From Delia radicum (taxonomy: Eukaryota; Arthropoda; Insecta; Diptera; Anthomyiidae), in NCBI GenBank assembly GCA_021234595.1, contig CM037852.1:7524890-7588889 (forward strand): a DNA stretch of 64,000 nucleotides, read 5' to 3'. Below the pieces are notes generated by a model. It worked only from the letters and a program-made list of their open reading frames with translations. It had not been told where the DNA came from and searched no databases. The translations under genes were made by a program, and so were the position numbers. Positions 11,478 to 22,854 of the stretch are shown here, piece after piece; position 1 is the first letter of the stretch; every line of letters starts with the position of its first letter.

Positions 11478-12302
11478 TTTGGTATAAGTCGCTAAAGTGG
11501 TTAGTGTAGCCAACTAAAAAAATGGCATTTTACTCATTTACATAAAAAACAAACTAGAAAACAAAATAACGCATGGTAACGCTTTTGGCTTTAAAATAAC
11601 CCAAGCTTTTGTTTATAAATGCGTTGCCAACTTAATATATATGTTGGTAATTTTAGGTCTTGCATAGCAGATTAAACAACAAAATATTGAATAGCGTTGC
11701 CATCTAACATTTTATCTTTTGAAGGGTAAAACCAAGTCGGGTTCTTCTATTATTTATACCTCATACGTTATTTAGCTCGTGATTTTTTGTTCTTACGTAC
11801 TTTTTCTTTCTTTGCTGTAGTGTGAACGTTAATTAATGTAATGTTAACGAATTTCTTATTTTTCCATTTGATAAGCTTTTTTCAGGTCACTGTATTCTTA
11901 TTTTCATAAAGATTAATTTAATAATCTTAACTATAATTTTAATGAGCCTTTTATTTATACATTTTTTTTGTCTGCTAGAGTTATTTTAAAATAAATATGA
12001 ATGAATTTACTTAAGATCAAATAAATGTACTACAAATACTTAAATTTAATCATTAAAATTGCATTGACGTCATAACAAAAAATGTGGGAATCATTTCATC
12101 AGGGTACATTTTGGGAAATATTACGTGTTTAAAAACAAGTACAAATATTACACATTAAAAAAAACACGTGTCACTTTTAAATGGATCATATGAGTTCAAA
12201 TGGAAATTACACATGTTTTGTTAAATAAATAAGAAAATTAAAGAAAAAGGTAATAAATAGTTTATAATTTAGTCACAAAGTTTTCATAACGTTGTTTTAT
12301 AG

Positions 12303-12657
12303 GGAGTTTAGACTGCGAAATTAATCTTCTTGATTAACATTAATCCACCTTTTTAATCTTCCTCGTTTACATATGCATTTTTTGATTAACCTGGCATCTT
12401 AAAATTTTTTAGCGGCATCCTATTAACATTTATTTTTACCTGACTTTGTATGCATTTTGTGTAGCTTTGCCAACCGAAATTATATAAAAACATAGACTTG
12501 CACACACATAGTAGTATGAATACAAAGTCGTTTAGAAATAGTAGGCAGATAAAAAAAAATGATTAACTGTTAATCAAAAAGAAAAAAAACATTTTAATCG
12601 CCTTGCTTAGTGCTTGAATAAGCAGTTATTCCCATTTTTAGCAGATTAACTTGTCTA
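12303..12657 (+). repeat. MITE family A, copy A5 (heads the tandem array)
   Basis: Begins GGAGTTTAGACTGCGAAATT and ends TTTAGCAGATTAACTTGTCT. Relative to copy A2 an internal piece (the GGCGTCG/GTTGCCGTTAG part) is deleted. Its 3' half is the first unit of the 282-bp array. Confidence 0.7.
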
Positions 12658-13316
12658 TGTGAATTGCCTAGTATATTTAGTTTTATCGCAGTTTAAAATA
12701 CCGTTTTGTAAAGTGTTGCCAACTTTTATTGTTACATCTACTGAAACAGGGCCAACCGAAATTATATGAAAACATAGAGTTGCACACACATAGTAGTATG
12801 AATACAAAGTCGTTTAGAAATAGTAGACAGATAAAAAATTTGATTAACTGTTAATCAAAAAGAAAAAAAAACATTTTAATCGCCTTGATAAGTGCTTGAT
12901 TAAGCAGTTATTCCCATTTTTAGCAGATTAACTTGTCTATGTGAATTGCCTAGTATATTTAGTTTTATCGCAGCTTAAAATACCGTTTTGTAAAGTGTTG
13001 CCAACTTTTATTGTTCCACCTACTGAAACAGGGCCAATCGAAATTATATAAAAACATAGAGTTGCACACACATAGTAGTATGAATACAAAGTCGTTTAGA
13101 AATAGTAGACAGATAAAAAATTTGATTAACTGTTAATCAAAAAGAAAAAAAAAAACGTTTTAATCGCCTTGATTAGTGCTTGAATAAGCAGTTATACCCA
13201 TTTTTTAGCAGATTAACTTGTCTATGTGAATTGCCTAGTATATTTAGTTTTATCGCAGTTTAAAATACCGTTTTGTAAAGTGTTGCCAACTTTTATTGTT
13301 ACACCTACTGAAACAG
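12469..13316 (+). repeat. Three-unit tandem array, 282-bp unit, from family A 3' half
   Basis: GCCAACCGAAATTATA-type starts lie at 12469, 12751 and 13033, a constant 282-base period. Each unit carries the family A 3' half (TAGTAGTATGAATACAAAG to AGATTAACTTGTCTATGTG) plus about 100 bases of downstream flank ending CTACTGAAACAGG. The flank being part of the unit means amplification happened after MITE insertion. Confidence 0.85.
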
Positions 13317-13317
13317 G

Positions 13318-13773
13318 CAGTTTAGACTGCAAAATTAATCTACTTGAATAAAGTTAATCCATATTTTTAATCTTTCTCGTTTACAAATGCATTTTTTGAC
13401 GCTTAAAAGTTTACCTTGAAGTTAAAAGATTCACTTTGTCAGTTTAATATACCAAGGCAGCGCCGATAGCGGCATATGAGGCACAAGGAAAATGTCGCCG
13501 TTAGCAAACATTTTTTTCCATAGCCCAAATATTTTTTTGCGGCAGCGTCTTAAGGTTAATTTTTATCTGACTTTGTATGCATGTTTTTTAGCGTTGCCAA
13601 CTGAAATTATATCCAATCACAGTGTTGCAGGCAATAAGTAGTTTGAATACAGAGTTGTTTAGAAAAAGTTTTATTAAATGTTAATCAAAAAGATTGCAAA
13701 ATAGTTTACTCGACTTGTTTATTGCCTGATTAAGCAGTTGATCATATTTTTAGTAGATTAACTTCTCTGTATA
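13318..13773 (+). repeat. MITE family A, near-complete copy A6
   Basis: CAGTTTAGACTGCAAAATTAA start, AATATACCAAGGCAGCGCCG, AAATGTCGCCGTTAGCAAAC, TAGCGTTGCCAACTGAAAT blocks and AGTAGATTAACTTCTCTGTA end. It directly abuts the tandem array. Confidence 0.7.
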
Positions 13774-13779
13774 ATTTTA

Positions 13780-14460
13780 GTTGTTTATTTAAAAACCGTT
13801 ATTTTTTTTGCTATTTTTATTAAAATTTCATAGTTATTTGGAAAATTTATTATTTATTGTAAAAAATTATTTATTTTTTAGTCTCAAAACAATGAATCTG
13901 CAAAGAACGTTGTATACTTTTATTAAAATTACTATTAATGTCAATGGCATATATTAAATTATTGTTAAACAGTCATCACACTTAATGCACCTCAAATTAT
14001 TTTACACATCATTAAAAACATTTTGTTTAATAATAAAATACTAAAAAAAAAAATATAGCTGCAAAGATAATTGTCATAATACAGACAAAAACGTCAAATT
14101 TTTTTATACAATAAATATAATAAAACAACTGACGTCAATGAAGACCTATAATAAATGACGATAGTGTCTAAATCGAAACTCAAATTCATAAATTTTTGAT
14201 ATAGCAACAAGAAGAGGGATTGCTTGATTTGGCGCGCTCCTTGCCTACCATTTGTTAATATCATGTATAGAACATGTTGATCGTTATCCAATACTTTTCC
14301 TTAGATTTTCTACTTAAATAATTTATTTTTAAATTCATTTAAACTATAATTTTTTTGTTTTAAAAACATTGAGCACTTAATTTAACTACTTGACGTTTAT
14401 TTAATATTTAATTGATAGCGATCATTAGTTTATGAGTGTAAATATGTAGATAGTATTGTT
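13780..14460. other. AT-rich stretch, no gene
   Basis: The open frame at 14094-14291 (minus) has no recognisable domain. I see nothing else supportable. Confidence 0.5.
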
Positions 14461-14974
14461 TAAGGGTATGTTCTCTAATGTGGCCCTCTACAACTGGTTT
14501 TTGGGCTACATAACAAAACAAAAAAAAAAAACGATCAAGGGAACTCTGTTGGAAGGCTCCTCCAGAATTTGATGACATTTGGATATAAGATAGAGAAGAC
14601 GAAAGCAAAATTAAAGCTCTCCGATTTATCTCTGAAAAATTAAAATATTGCGGTTTTTTTATTTATTATATTTTTTTATGGAGTCAATTAGTTTTATTAA
14701 AATTGTCAATAGAATTCTTACCGTTTGCAAAAATCCGACTTTTCAAATTCTTTAAAATTGGCTTGTTATTCACTTTTTATGATTAATGAAATATATAATT
14801 TATTTCACGTTTTTTGCAGCGACACTATAAACACAAGAAAAATATGTGTATTCACGTCGAAACTATTTTAAAATAGATATAGCAGGGGAAACAGTTTTGA
14901 TACAATAATGAAACAACAGGAAAAAACAATAGTCCCACTTTAGCGAACAGGCCACATTAAGGAACATTCCCTTA
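14461..14974. mobile_element. MITE with TIR GGGwATGTTCyyTAATGTGGCC
   Basis: Left end AAGGGTATGTTCTCTAATG; right end, reverse-complemented, AAGGGAATGTTCCTTAATG. Both are followed by TGGCC. About 0.51 kb, no transposase. TSD not clearly resolved (flanks are T/A-rich). The open frame at 14408-14608 overlaps the terminus and is not a gene. Confidence 0.65.
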
Positions 14975-15317
14975 TTTTTTTTTTTTAAATTTTATGGCTT
15001 GATAAACATGTTACTATAATTGCTAAGTTTAATTTATTTTTAGTATTTTTTTGTTTTTAGTGATTTCATATTTTTATTATAAAAAATAGTTAGTAAGTAG
15101 GTGGAAGATATGAAATCATAAATTTTCATATAAATTTTTATTTTTTCGAGTGCTAACCTATTTAAACCAAATTTTACTGGATATTTAAGGGCAAATATTG
15201 TAAATAGTTCAAAACTAGTAAATTTTTGACAAGAGAAACTAAAGTACCAAGTACTCGTTACTTTTTCAATGCAATTTATATGTAAATCAACGAGTCAGAT
15301 TCAACTTTCAATTTCTA

Positions 15318-16222
15318 AAGGGTGTTTTTTATAGAGGTATATAACTTTGAAATAGAATAAAACAAAGATGAATTTTTTAAATTGACATGAAATTTACTTT
15401 ATTCGAAAGATAATCTTCTGTCATTATCATCTAAATAAGACTTCTGGCATATGACCGCCACGGCTGACTCGGACAGTGCTGACTCTGGAGGTGCAATTTT
15501 CGATGATTTTTTCCAACATTTGTGGCCGTATATTGTCAATAACGCGGCGAATGTTGTCCTCCAAGTGGTCAATCGTTTCGGGCTTATCGGTGTAGACTTG
15601 CGACTTCACATATTCCCACAGAAAATAGTCTAGCGGCGTTAAATCGCACGATATTGGAGGCCAGTTCACCGGTCCGAAACGTGAAACTATGCGGTTACCA
15701 AACGTTTGCTTCAATAAATCAATTGTGGCACGAGCTGTATGACATGTTGCGGCGTCTTGTTGAAACCACAGCTCCTGCACATCATGGTTGTTCAATTGAT
15801 GAACGAAAAAGTCAGTAATCATGGCTCTATCGCTATCACTATTGACGGATATACTTATTGGGGTCTTCCTTTACGCTGCGCTCTACAGCAGCAATGACTT
15901 CTGTACTCACTGTACGACGTCTCTGTGGATGCATATTATCATTAAGAGTAAACGTGGTGCGAAAACGTTCCATATTTAATCGAATTAATTGTTCTGATGG
16001 ACGATTATGTTGACCGTAAAATGGACGTAGTGCGCGATACGTATTTCGAACAGAACCATGATTTTCAAAATAAATTTGCACAATTTAGAAGCGTTGTTCA
16101 GGCGTTGTCAGTCTATTCATGTTGAAATGCCAAACCAAACTAAACATAAATCACTTGACAACTGACAAATGGCCGTCAGTTAAAAAAGTGTTTCCAACTT
16201 AAAGTGTATAAAAAACAGCCTT
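15318..16222 (-). mobile_element. mariner-family element (rosa/DD41D-like), internally deleted
   Basis: TIRs: left AAGGGTGTTTTTTATA, right (reverse complement) AAGGCTGTTTTTTATA, flanked by TA at 15316-15317 and 16223-16224. The minus strand encodes transposase remnants in two blocks. The length (905 bp) is short for a mariner (usually about 1.3 kb), because the middle of the transposase is missing. The element is non-autonomous. Confidence 0.9.
15427..16120 (-). pseudogene. mariner transposase, DD41D type, deleted and frameshifted
   Basis: The N-terminal block (16120 down to 15839) starts at an ATG at 16118-16120, has an in-frame TAA at 16085-16087, then reads the helix-turn-helix region QIYFENHGSVRNTYRALRPF ... 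RRTVSTEVIAAVERSVKEDP. The C-terminal block (15822-15427, 131 residues, different frame) reads WFQQDAATCHTARATIDLL ... GPVNWPPISCDLTPLDYFLW. The second catalytic Asp (residue 23 of this block) and the third Asp (residue 65, in TPLDYFLW) are 41 residues apart, the spacing that defines the rosa-like DD41D group. About 120 residues between the blocks, with the first catalytic Asp, are gone. Such enzymes cut and paste DNA at TA sites. This copy cannot. Confidence 0.88.
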
Positions 16223-16506
16223 TATTTCCACATTCAAATATATATTAGTGTTGCCAACTTGTAAAGAAAATATGTCACTTAGTTTGCAATTGTTCTTGGT
16301 GCTCGCTTTACAGACTGAAAATTCAAGTATATTTCTAAACTGTTTTTATTCAACTAATTCTTAAATGCTCACTGTATCTTTAAAGATACAACCATTGAGA
16401 AACTTCCTACGGCTTTATTAAAATGGAAACTTTACAAGTGTGTTAAGAAAAACCCAATAGCTCTTTAATAAAATACATTTTTTAATAAATATTTAGAGAT
16501 GCGCTA

Positions 16507-17172
16507 TAATTCCTGCGAAGGGGAACGCTCAGATCTCGCATCTACATTCTTTGTGGCAGTCAGGCTGCACTGAGGCCCTTAATGGATTATAAGGTGTCGT
16601 CTGGGTTGGTCATTGAATGCATTCAGACTCTCAATAGGCTCGGTAGGGGCAACTCTCTAACTTTGGGCTGGATTCCTGGTCATGAGGGGCATGAGGGCAA
16701 CGAGAGGGCAGATTGTCTTGCCAACCGCGGTCCTGAACCATTCTGTGGAATACCTGCGGGGTATGTTAGGGAAAGGCTCAGGGCATGGAGAGAGTCTGAA
16801 TTCTCTTGTTACTGGGAAAACTCTCCTGGTTAGCGCCAGGCTAAGAGATTGATCTCTTTTTCCAGTAGGGGGTCGAGGCGACTCTTGTCGCTTGAAAGGG
16901 GGGGGGGGGGGGGTTTGAGGACCCTGGCGTCGTACTTAACTGGACACTGTAATCTCAGATACCATTTTCACAGGAAGGGTCAATCGGACACGGATATGTG
17001 TAGGTTTAGTGAGATGGTGTCTGAGACCTCGGAGCATGTTCTCTGCGAATGTCAAAGGCTTTGTGATAGGAGACTTAGGTTTCTAGGTGATCGCTTCATT
17101 TCGCCTTCCGACATCGCGATCATTTTGCCTAATAGGAGAATTGGCTTTATAGGTAGCTTGAATCTGTAGGTA
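16507..17172 (+). pseudogene. Non-LTR retrotransposon fragment: RNase H domain plus C-terminal Cys/His region
   Basis: One plus-strand frame: ILCGSQAALRP, then SSGLVIECIQTLNRLGRGNS, LGWIPGHEGHEGNERADCLA and, after a TAG at 16831-16833, RQAKRLISF ... YLTGHCNLRYHFHRKGQSD and SETSEHVLCECQRL. WIPGHxGxxGNExAD is the RNase H signature of I/R1/LOA-type elements, and the trailing part is the usual Cys/His tail. In related elements the first block is normally SDSQAAL; here the catalytic Asp position is Gly. A likely CxxC cysteine is Ser (MCRFSEM). A 16-base G run (16898-16913) lies in frame. No EN or RT is left. Its base composition is visibly richer in G+C than its surroundings. Dead fragment. Confidence 0.85.
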
Positions 17173-17214
17173 ACTTTAGACAGCACAAAAGACCTATATT
17201 GGTCGCGGTGCATA

Positions 17215-17675
17215 GTGCCTTCTGATCTAATCTACGCTATTTATTAATCATGAAAGTCGAAAAAATTAAAATGTGCAAAATTAATTAAAAACTCAAAAAA
17301 TGCGTTTTTTATGATATCGAAAAAAAAAAAATTAAAAATTAATTTTAGAAAGTTTTGAAATGTTTTGGGTTTTCGTTTAAAACAAGCGCAAAAAAATTAT
17401 TTTAAAAATCGTGGCACGCAGATTTTGTTTATTTATCATTTTACACCATAAAACACTTTCGACGCTTTTTGAGAATTTAAAGGTTAAATTTTGTAAAAGA
17501 AAAATTTTAACCCGTTTTAAGTTAAAATTTCTTGCTAGTTAAGCGACTAAACTAAAAATACAACAAAATTATATATCCTGGGCATAGGTCTATATTCACA
17601 CAAAGATTGATCAAAAAATGCACAGCCAAACAAAATCTTTTGCGAATTATCCTTTCAACTGGCAACACTGTTATA
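17215..17675. other. AT-rich stretch, no gene
   Basis: No coding signal; ends with AACTGGCAACACTG just before the next element. Confidence 0.5.
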
Positions 17676-17677
17676 GA

Positions 17678-18429
17678 CCCAGCAAAACTTTGGTAATGGG
17701 TGCGATAAAGTAGTGCATTACCTTGTAATATATACTCCTTACCTGTATCATTATTTTCCAACAAGAAGTAATGAGTTACCGATAATTGAACACTCATGGA
17801 TTACCTTGTAATGAGACCTCATTACATTTTACATTACTTCAAAACAAAAAATAATGCCTTACCAATCATCAATTACATAATGCATGAATTATAAACGTAA
17901 AGTAATTATTAATATATATTTTTGAAAATCTATTCATAGACACATTACTTTGCGATTTTTTGTAAGCAATAATGGTAAGGTGTATATTTTTGATATCACG
18001 AACGAAAACACTAAGCACAACAAATCATCTACAGTTTAAGCAATAAAATATTGTATGTATCGATAGCTCATTTGGTAGAGTTCTCGCCTAACCAATTGTT
18101 AAAGACCAGAGACCCCAGGTTCGAATCCTAGCATGACCAAGTTATTTATTTAACAAAAAAAAAGTTATTTATTTAAATAAAAAAAAAAATATCTGTAAAA
18201 AGAAATTTTTATGCATTTTTTTTATGAAAATCTATTTATAGACACATTACTTTTTCCCACCATGTAACCATATAAGTAACCAGTTACTTTACCCCCTACA
18301 AGGTAATGAGTTACTTTGAGGCTCATCGCTTGTAAAATTCATCAGTGAAGTAACGTGTGAAGTAATGCATGAAGCCCTATGGCGATACATTACTTTACCC
18401 ATGATTTGGTAATGTGTGGTTTTGCTGGG
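17678..18429 (+). mobile_element. CCCAG-terminal element C' with tRNA-like core
   Basis: Runs from CCCAGCAAAACTTTGGTAAT to TGTGTGGTTTTGCTGGG, 752 bp, in inverted orientation to 7138-8488. Both arms carry GTAATG, AACTCATTACCTTGTA and related words and pair imperfectly with each other. The tRNA-like module sits near the middle. It provides the empty site for the hAT palindrome in element C. No ORF (17552-17797 is arm sequence). Confidence 0.75.
18058..18139 (+). other. tRNA-like module inside element C'
   Basis: A box region TAGCTCATTTGGTAGAG and B box GGTTCGAATCC, with TTCTCGCCTAACCAATTG and AGACCCCA between. Acceptor ends do not pair. Same defects as the copy in element C, so it is part of the element and not a functional tRNA gene. 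Confidence 0.7.
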
Positions 18430-20600
18430 GACGTTTTTATCTGAAAAAGTATATTATATTTAGAAAACCTTATTCTAATTAGTTTTTCAATTTAATTTGC
18501 CTATAATTAAATAAAGGTTAATGACTGTAAACAAATGCTAAAATATACTTTCTACTATTATTATTTATTTTTCTTTGTAATTATTTTTCTAAACAAATAC
18601 AAATTTTAAATTATATTTTTCATACGTACAGAACCATGAAGGTTCTTTAATTATTTTGTAATTATTCCACTGTCATTTATATGGTTAAATTTTTAACAAA
18701 AAAAAAAACAATGGCATTCAATAATAATCACCCATGAATTTTATTTGTTGTATTTTTGTTGATGGAAAAAAAATTAGTAATATCTAATAATTTGTTTCAC
18801 TACATAGTAAATGGTTTTCACATAATGTTTCATATAATAAAAATACGGTGCTTAGACTACACTTTTCTTTATTTAAAAAGAAATTTAAAAACGAAAAATG
18901 ATTAACTGATGAAATGACTATCACTCCTCTCATAAATAGGCGAGGTCAAGGATTTTAATCACAAATGTTTATGAATGTTCAAAGTAGTCTGGTATTGAAA
19001 ATGAGAAAAATCTAACGAAAAGTTCAAAAGTTATGAGCGAAAAAGATAAAGATAAATTGGAATGTTTTTTAGTTATTTTGAAACATTAAATATTACCGTA
19101 ATGTCTGGCATTTTAACGGTAACGAAAGCGTTATTTTTTTTTTAAGAATATTAAAAATTATAAAAATAAAATGTTTGAGCTCGAGGCCTGGATTTTTCTT
19201 TAATTAAAATTCTTCTTTTTTAATTTCCAATATTTCAAAACTCTTCGAGTTTCATCCTCAGGGAGTATAATGGATTTTAAATAAAAACACAAAATTCTAA
19301 AAATTAACGTTGTTTATAACTCGTCATCATATATTGTTTTTATAATTAAATTGGAAAGGTCGAATAAAAAACAACTATAATAGAATATTAAAATTAATAT
19401 CTTAAAATATTTTGCTACATTCTAAACGCTTTATTTAGAGTGAGTAAGTTTATTTATTTTTTTATCTAGTGGCTTCCAGTCAATGTTTCATTAAGTAACT
19501 GCGACTTTAAAACAAATACGAGTATGTTTATTGGTATGTTGTATTTCATGGTTTCCATTGACGTCACAAAATTATCAGTTTTTTTTTTTTTTTTTTTTTG
19601 TAAAGAATCAATAGAAGTGTTTTTTTTTTCAAAAATTATTTAAATGTTTAATCAATCATCTATTGTGATTATAAAAAAAAAGAGATTTGTTGTTAAGATG
19701 TTTTTGGTGTATTGACATCACAAACAATTATAAAAAACATTTGAGATTTAAAATAAATTAATTAAGAACAAACAGTGAAATGGAAAGGGAAAGTGGGGGA
19801 AACTTTCCCTAATTTACAAAAAAAAAAAAAAAAAAAAAAAGAAAAAAACTTTGGCTCTAAAGTTTATGGAAAAACTTAAGTGCTCACTTTAATATTGACG
19901 CTGACTTTAGCAAAATCTGAAAATCTGAAAAATATTTTCTTTTTAGAAAATTTTAAGGTTCTGGAATAATTTTGTTATAGAAAAATTCTTAAAATTTAAA
20001 CGTTTTCGAAACCCGAGACTAGTTTATTTAACTTATTATAAATATAATTATAATTCAACATCTATAATATAATCGTGAGTAATAAAATTGTGGAAAATTG
20101 TTCCCCAGAGTTGCCAAATAATTATTAAAAAAAATAAATTTTTGACCTTTTTTGATGCGACTTTTTAAAAAAATAATTTAAACATATAAAAAAGCGTAAT
20201 CTTTTCTAGTATTTATTGTTATGCTAATGAAAAAATATGAAAATGGAAATGAGTTCATTGATTATTTATAAATTTTAAATATGCAACTTAATAAAATGCT
20301 CAAAGACCACTATATTTTTCAAAAAATTTTCGAAATCGATTAACTTAAAAATAGATGTGTATATAATTTTGAATAAAGGTTTGCTCACAAAATTATACAA
20401 AATTTAAATTTTTAAAATATTTTCAACCTTCTAGGATTTACATTCTTTCAAAGTATAAACTTTTGTTGCTAATATTTCCACTAGAGGGCGCTTCAAGGCA
20501 AACAAATTACTAAAATTACTAGGATTTGTATTTAATGAGTTAATAAAACCAAAAATTGGAAACAATTTTAAAAAACTGGGACAGTTTTTATTTACAAACA
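18430..20600. other. AT-rich stretch, no gene
   Basis: About 2.2 kb without a supported gene. A T run occurs at 19580-19599 and an A run near 19818-19840. A minus-strand CTGAGGATGAAACTC...GTTTTGAAATATTGG hairpin motif lies at 19225-19264. Repeat boundaries cannot be set by eye. Confidence 0.5.
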
Positions 20601-20605
20601 GCTAA

Positions 20606-21295
20606 AGCTATGTACAGACGGTTGTCAGATATTACAATATTGTAAGATCTGGCAATGTGCTGGCAATGTACTGACAATGAAACATGTTTAGCAAATGGTA
20701 AATTGTCAGTTCAGACGATTGTAAGAAACCCTTTCAATTTCATTGCCGGACAATTGTCAAACAATAAATTTATCTGCCAACGAAAATTGTCAGTTCACAC
20801 GGTTGTTAGTTTCTTTTATGGCAAAAATGAACGATATGGAATGAAACGGAGAATGATTGGAATCAGAACACTGTACACATTTGTGTTGTCGGCGTAGAGC
20901 ACTTTGTTAAGGTTTGCAAAAATGTTGTCCATTTTGCGATATCATGCTTAAGCTATGTACAGACGGTTGTCAGATCTTACAATATTGTTAGATCTGGCAA
21001 TGTGTTGGCAATGTACTGACAATGAAACATTTTTAGCAAAAGGTAAATTGTCAGTTCAGACTATTGTAAGAAAACCTTTCAATTTCATTGCCGGACAATT
21101 GTCAAACAATAAATTTATCTGCCAACGAAAATTGTCAGTTCACACGGTTGTTAGTTTCTTTTATGGCAAAAATGAACGATATGGAATGAAACGGAGAATG
21201 ATTGGAATCAGAACACTGTACACATTTGTGTTGTCGGCGTAGAGCCTTTTGTAAAATTTTGCAAAAATGTTGTCCATTTTGCGATATCATGCTTA
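20606..21295 (+). repeat. 345-bp tandem duplication
   Basis: AGCTATGTACAGACGGTTGT begins at 20606 and 20951. Both units end in TTTTGCGATATCATGCTTA and differ at a handful of positions by eye. Confidence 0.85.
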
Positions 21296-21375
21296 GTTTT
21301 CGAGATACAAGCCATTTTAGAAAATGGCGATATTTTAAAATGTCCAGTATCTCCAAAACTAAGCGAGATAGACCA
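21263..21375. repeat. Palindromic module CTTAGTTTTCGAGATAC
   Basis: TTGCGATATCATGCTTAG...GAGATAC...CCATTTTA and then the inverse CCAGTATCTCC...ACTAAGCGAGATAG form a hairpin. The same module occurs at 41098-41204 and 41470-41545, so it is a dispersed foldback unit. Confidence 0.6.
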
Positions 21376-21751
21376 AAACGGAAAAAAATTTTCAGGAGTA
21401 TTAATGGACCCTTATAACATATATAAGCTAGGTCCGAGAGAGATCCCGAGAGAAACATTTCTGTGACAATGCGGCCATTGTCAGATGTATAAATTTAAAC
21501 ACATCTGCCAATAAAAAATTGGTTACAATGTCTTGCAATTATCTGACAATGGCAACGTAGGGTATTCACACGAATGTCAAATGTCTGACAATATTATTGT
21601 CTTACAATGTACAGACAATGCTTTTTCTGACAATATTGCAAGACAAAAGTTGTAAGTTCACACTGTTGTTAGACATTTCCTGAACATTTTTCTGACATAG
21701 CTTAATAAGTAACGTCTGCGGGGTGTTATGAGATAGAAGAAACATTATTTT

Positions 21752-21940
21752 TATTTTTTTTTTGTTATTAATTAATAATCATATAATTACAAATTATATA
21801 CTATTACGCTAACCGAGCACTAGCTACTATGGCTTCCGGCGCTTTGTAGCGAAAACAGACCAGTGCCTCTGGTGTGAATCGAACCCACAACCCCCGCACT
21901 GATAAGCTAGCACGCTGCCAACTAGCCTACCGAGGCGCAC
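21752..21940 (-). mobile_element. tRNA-headed SINE, family S1, copy 1
   Basis: On the minus strand: tRNA-like head (about 21865-21938) with A-box-like TAGGCTAGTTGGCAGCG and B box GGTTCGATTC, 5' GCCTC pairing with 3' GAGGC, then a body with CGCTACAAAGCGCCGGAAG, CATAGTAGCTAGTGCTCGG and an AT-rich tail ending in A-rich sequence. Copy 2 is 0.6 kb away on the same strand. A real tRNA gene is unlikely given the non-tRNA body shared by both copies. Confidence 0.7.
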
Positions 21941-21968
21941 AAAAATATAAATTAAATTTTTGTAACTT

Positions 21969-22175
21969 TTTTTTTTTTATAAAGAGAAGCAACACTCAGG
22001 AAATTCTTCCTATTAATTAATGTGTAGCTTTCTTTGGAAAGGGGATAGTGAAGAGATGAAAGACGGTGAAAGATGAAGGGCTTCGAACATGGCAACACTG
22101 TAATTGCGAGAGATGATAAGTCTTAGAACAGTTGTTGCTCGCAACCTGATGTAGAGTTTGCGTATTAATTGAAGC
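21969..22175 (-). mobile_element. Possible non-LTR retrotransposon 3' fragment
   Basis: A T run at 21969-21979 followed by AACACTCAGGAAATTCTTCC resembles the poly(T)-plus-ACACTCAGGGG signature of the CR1-like 3' ends elsewhere here. The interior does not give a convincing RT C-terminus, so this is a weak call. Confidence 0.3.
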
Positions 22176-22198
22176 TTTTTGTTTCATAGCCCTGATTC

Positions 22199-22362
22199 AT
22201 TATTTTACTTCGGTGGGGTTAAGTGCTATGGGAACTCCGAAGGTGGGTGCTGCGATACATATAAGTGATAGAAAACTCATACATATTATTTTTCTAAATT
22301 GATGTTATCGTCACCGGGAATCGAACCCAGGACCATCTGTGTAACAGTCCAACGCGCTAACC
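22199..22362 (-). mobile_element. tRNA-headed SINE, family S2, copy 1
   Basis: Minus strand: ATGGTTAGCGCGTTGGACTG and GGTTCGATTCCCGG (B box perfect), then the body ATGTATGAGTTTTCTATCAC, TATCGCAGCACCCACCTTCG, GTTCCCATAGCAC. The same head and body lie at 63845-64000 on the plus strand. The tRNA head resembles a tRNA-Val type by wording; this is an inference. Confidence 0.7.
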
Positions 22363-22369
22363 ATTATTA

Positions 22370-22555
22370 TTATTTTTTTATATTTATTAATAGTCATATA
22401 ATTATAAATTATATACTGTTACCCTAACCGAGCACTAGCTACTATGGCCTTCGGCACGTTGTAGCGAAAACAGACCAGTGCCTCTGGTGGGAATCGAACC
22501 CACGACCCCTGGACTGATAAGCCAGCACGCTACCAACTAGCCTATCTGGGCGCAC
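22370..22555 (-). mobile_element. tRNA-headed SINE, family S1, copy 2
   Basis: Better preserved than copy 1: head TAGGCTAGTTGGTAGCG, GGCTTATCAGTCC anticodon-arm region, B box GGTTCGATTCC, 3' CCAGAGGCAC, then the body CGCTACAACGTGCCGAAGG and CTAGTGCTCGGTTAGGG and an A-rich tail. It abuts SINE S2 copy 1. Confidence 0.75.
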
Positions 22556-22741
22556 AAATGAAAATTAATATTAGGTTATATTTCCTGAACTTCAGTTTGA
22601 AATTCTGAGATTTAATTGATAGATTCTGAATTACAGTTGCAAAAATATTTTTTTTTTTAAATAATGTATTAAAAGTAAATTTTCATCATTGGTTGTGGCC
22701 TTTATAGTGTTTGTATGCTATCAAATAAATTTTTTATTTTC

Positions 22742-22854
22742 ACATTTATGAAACATTTCTGAAAACGCTATTGAACTTCTTCATATTTATGAAACATTTC
22801 ATAAATATGAAGAAGTTTGTCATCAATTTAAACTTTTATGAAAGAACTTTATTA
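22742..22854. repeat. TTTCAT/ATGAAA repeat with hairpin
   Basis: AACTTCTTCATATTTATGAA pairs with the following TTCATAAATATGAAGAAGTT. Same vocabulary as element P. Element H is inserted at its end. Confidence 0.5.

Larger units (their letters stand above)
20606..21704. mobile_element. Element with AAGCTATGT termini and internal 345-bp tandem duplication
   Basis: Left terminus AAGCTATGTACAGACGGTTG; right terminus TTTCTGACATAGCTT is its inverted counterpart. Both sides are full of TGTCAGA / TTGTCTGACAAT words. A 345-bp unit is repeated at 20606 and 20951 with few differences. Open frames that look paired (20655-20897, 20955-21242) are this duplication read twice and carry no known domain. Non-autonomous; superfamily not determined. 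Confidence 0.6.

Noticed and set aside
20655..21242. Paired paralogous small genes
   Set aside because: The two frames are identical because of the 345-bp tandem duplication of a non-coding element.
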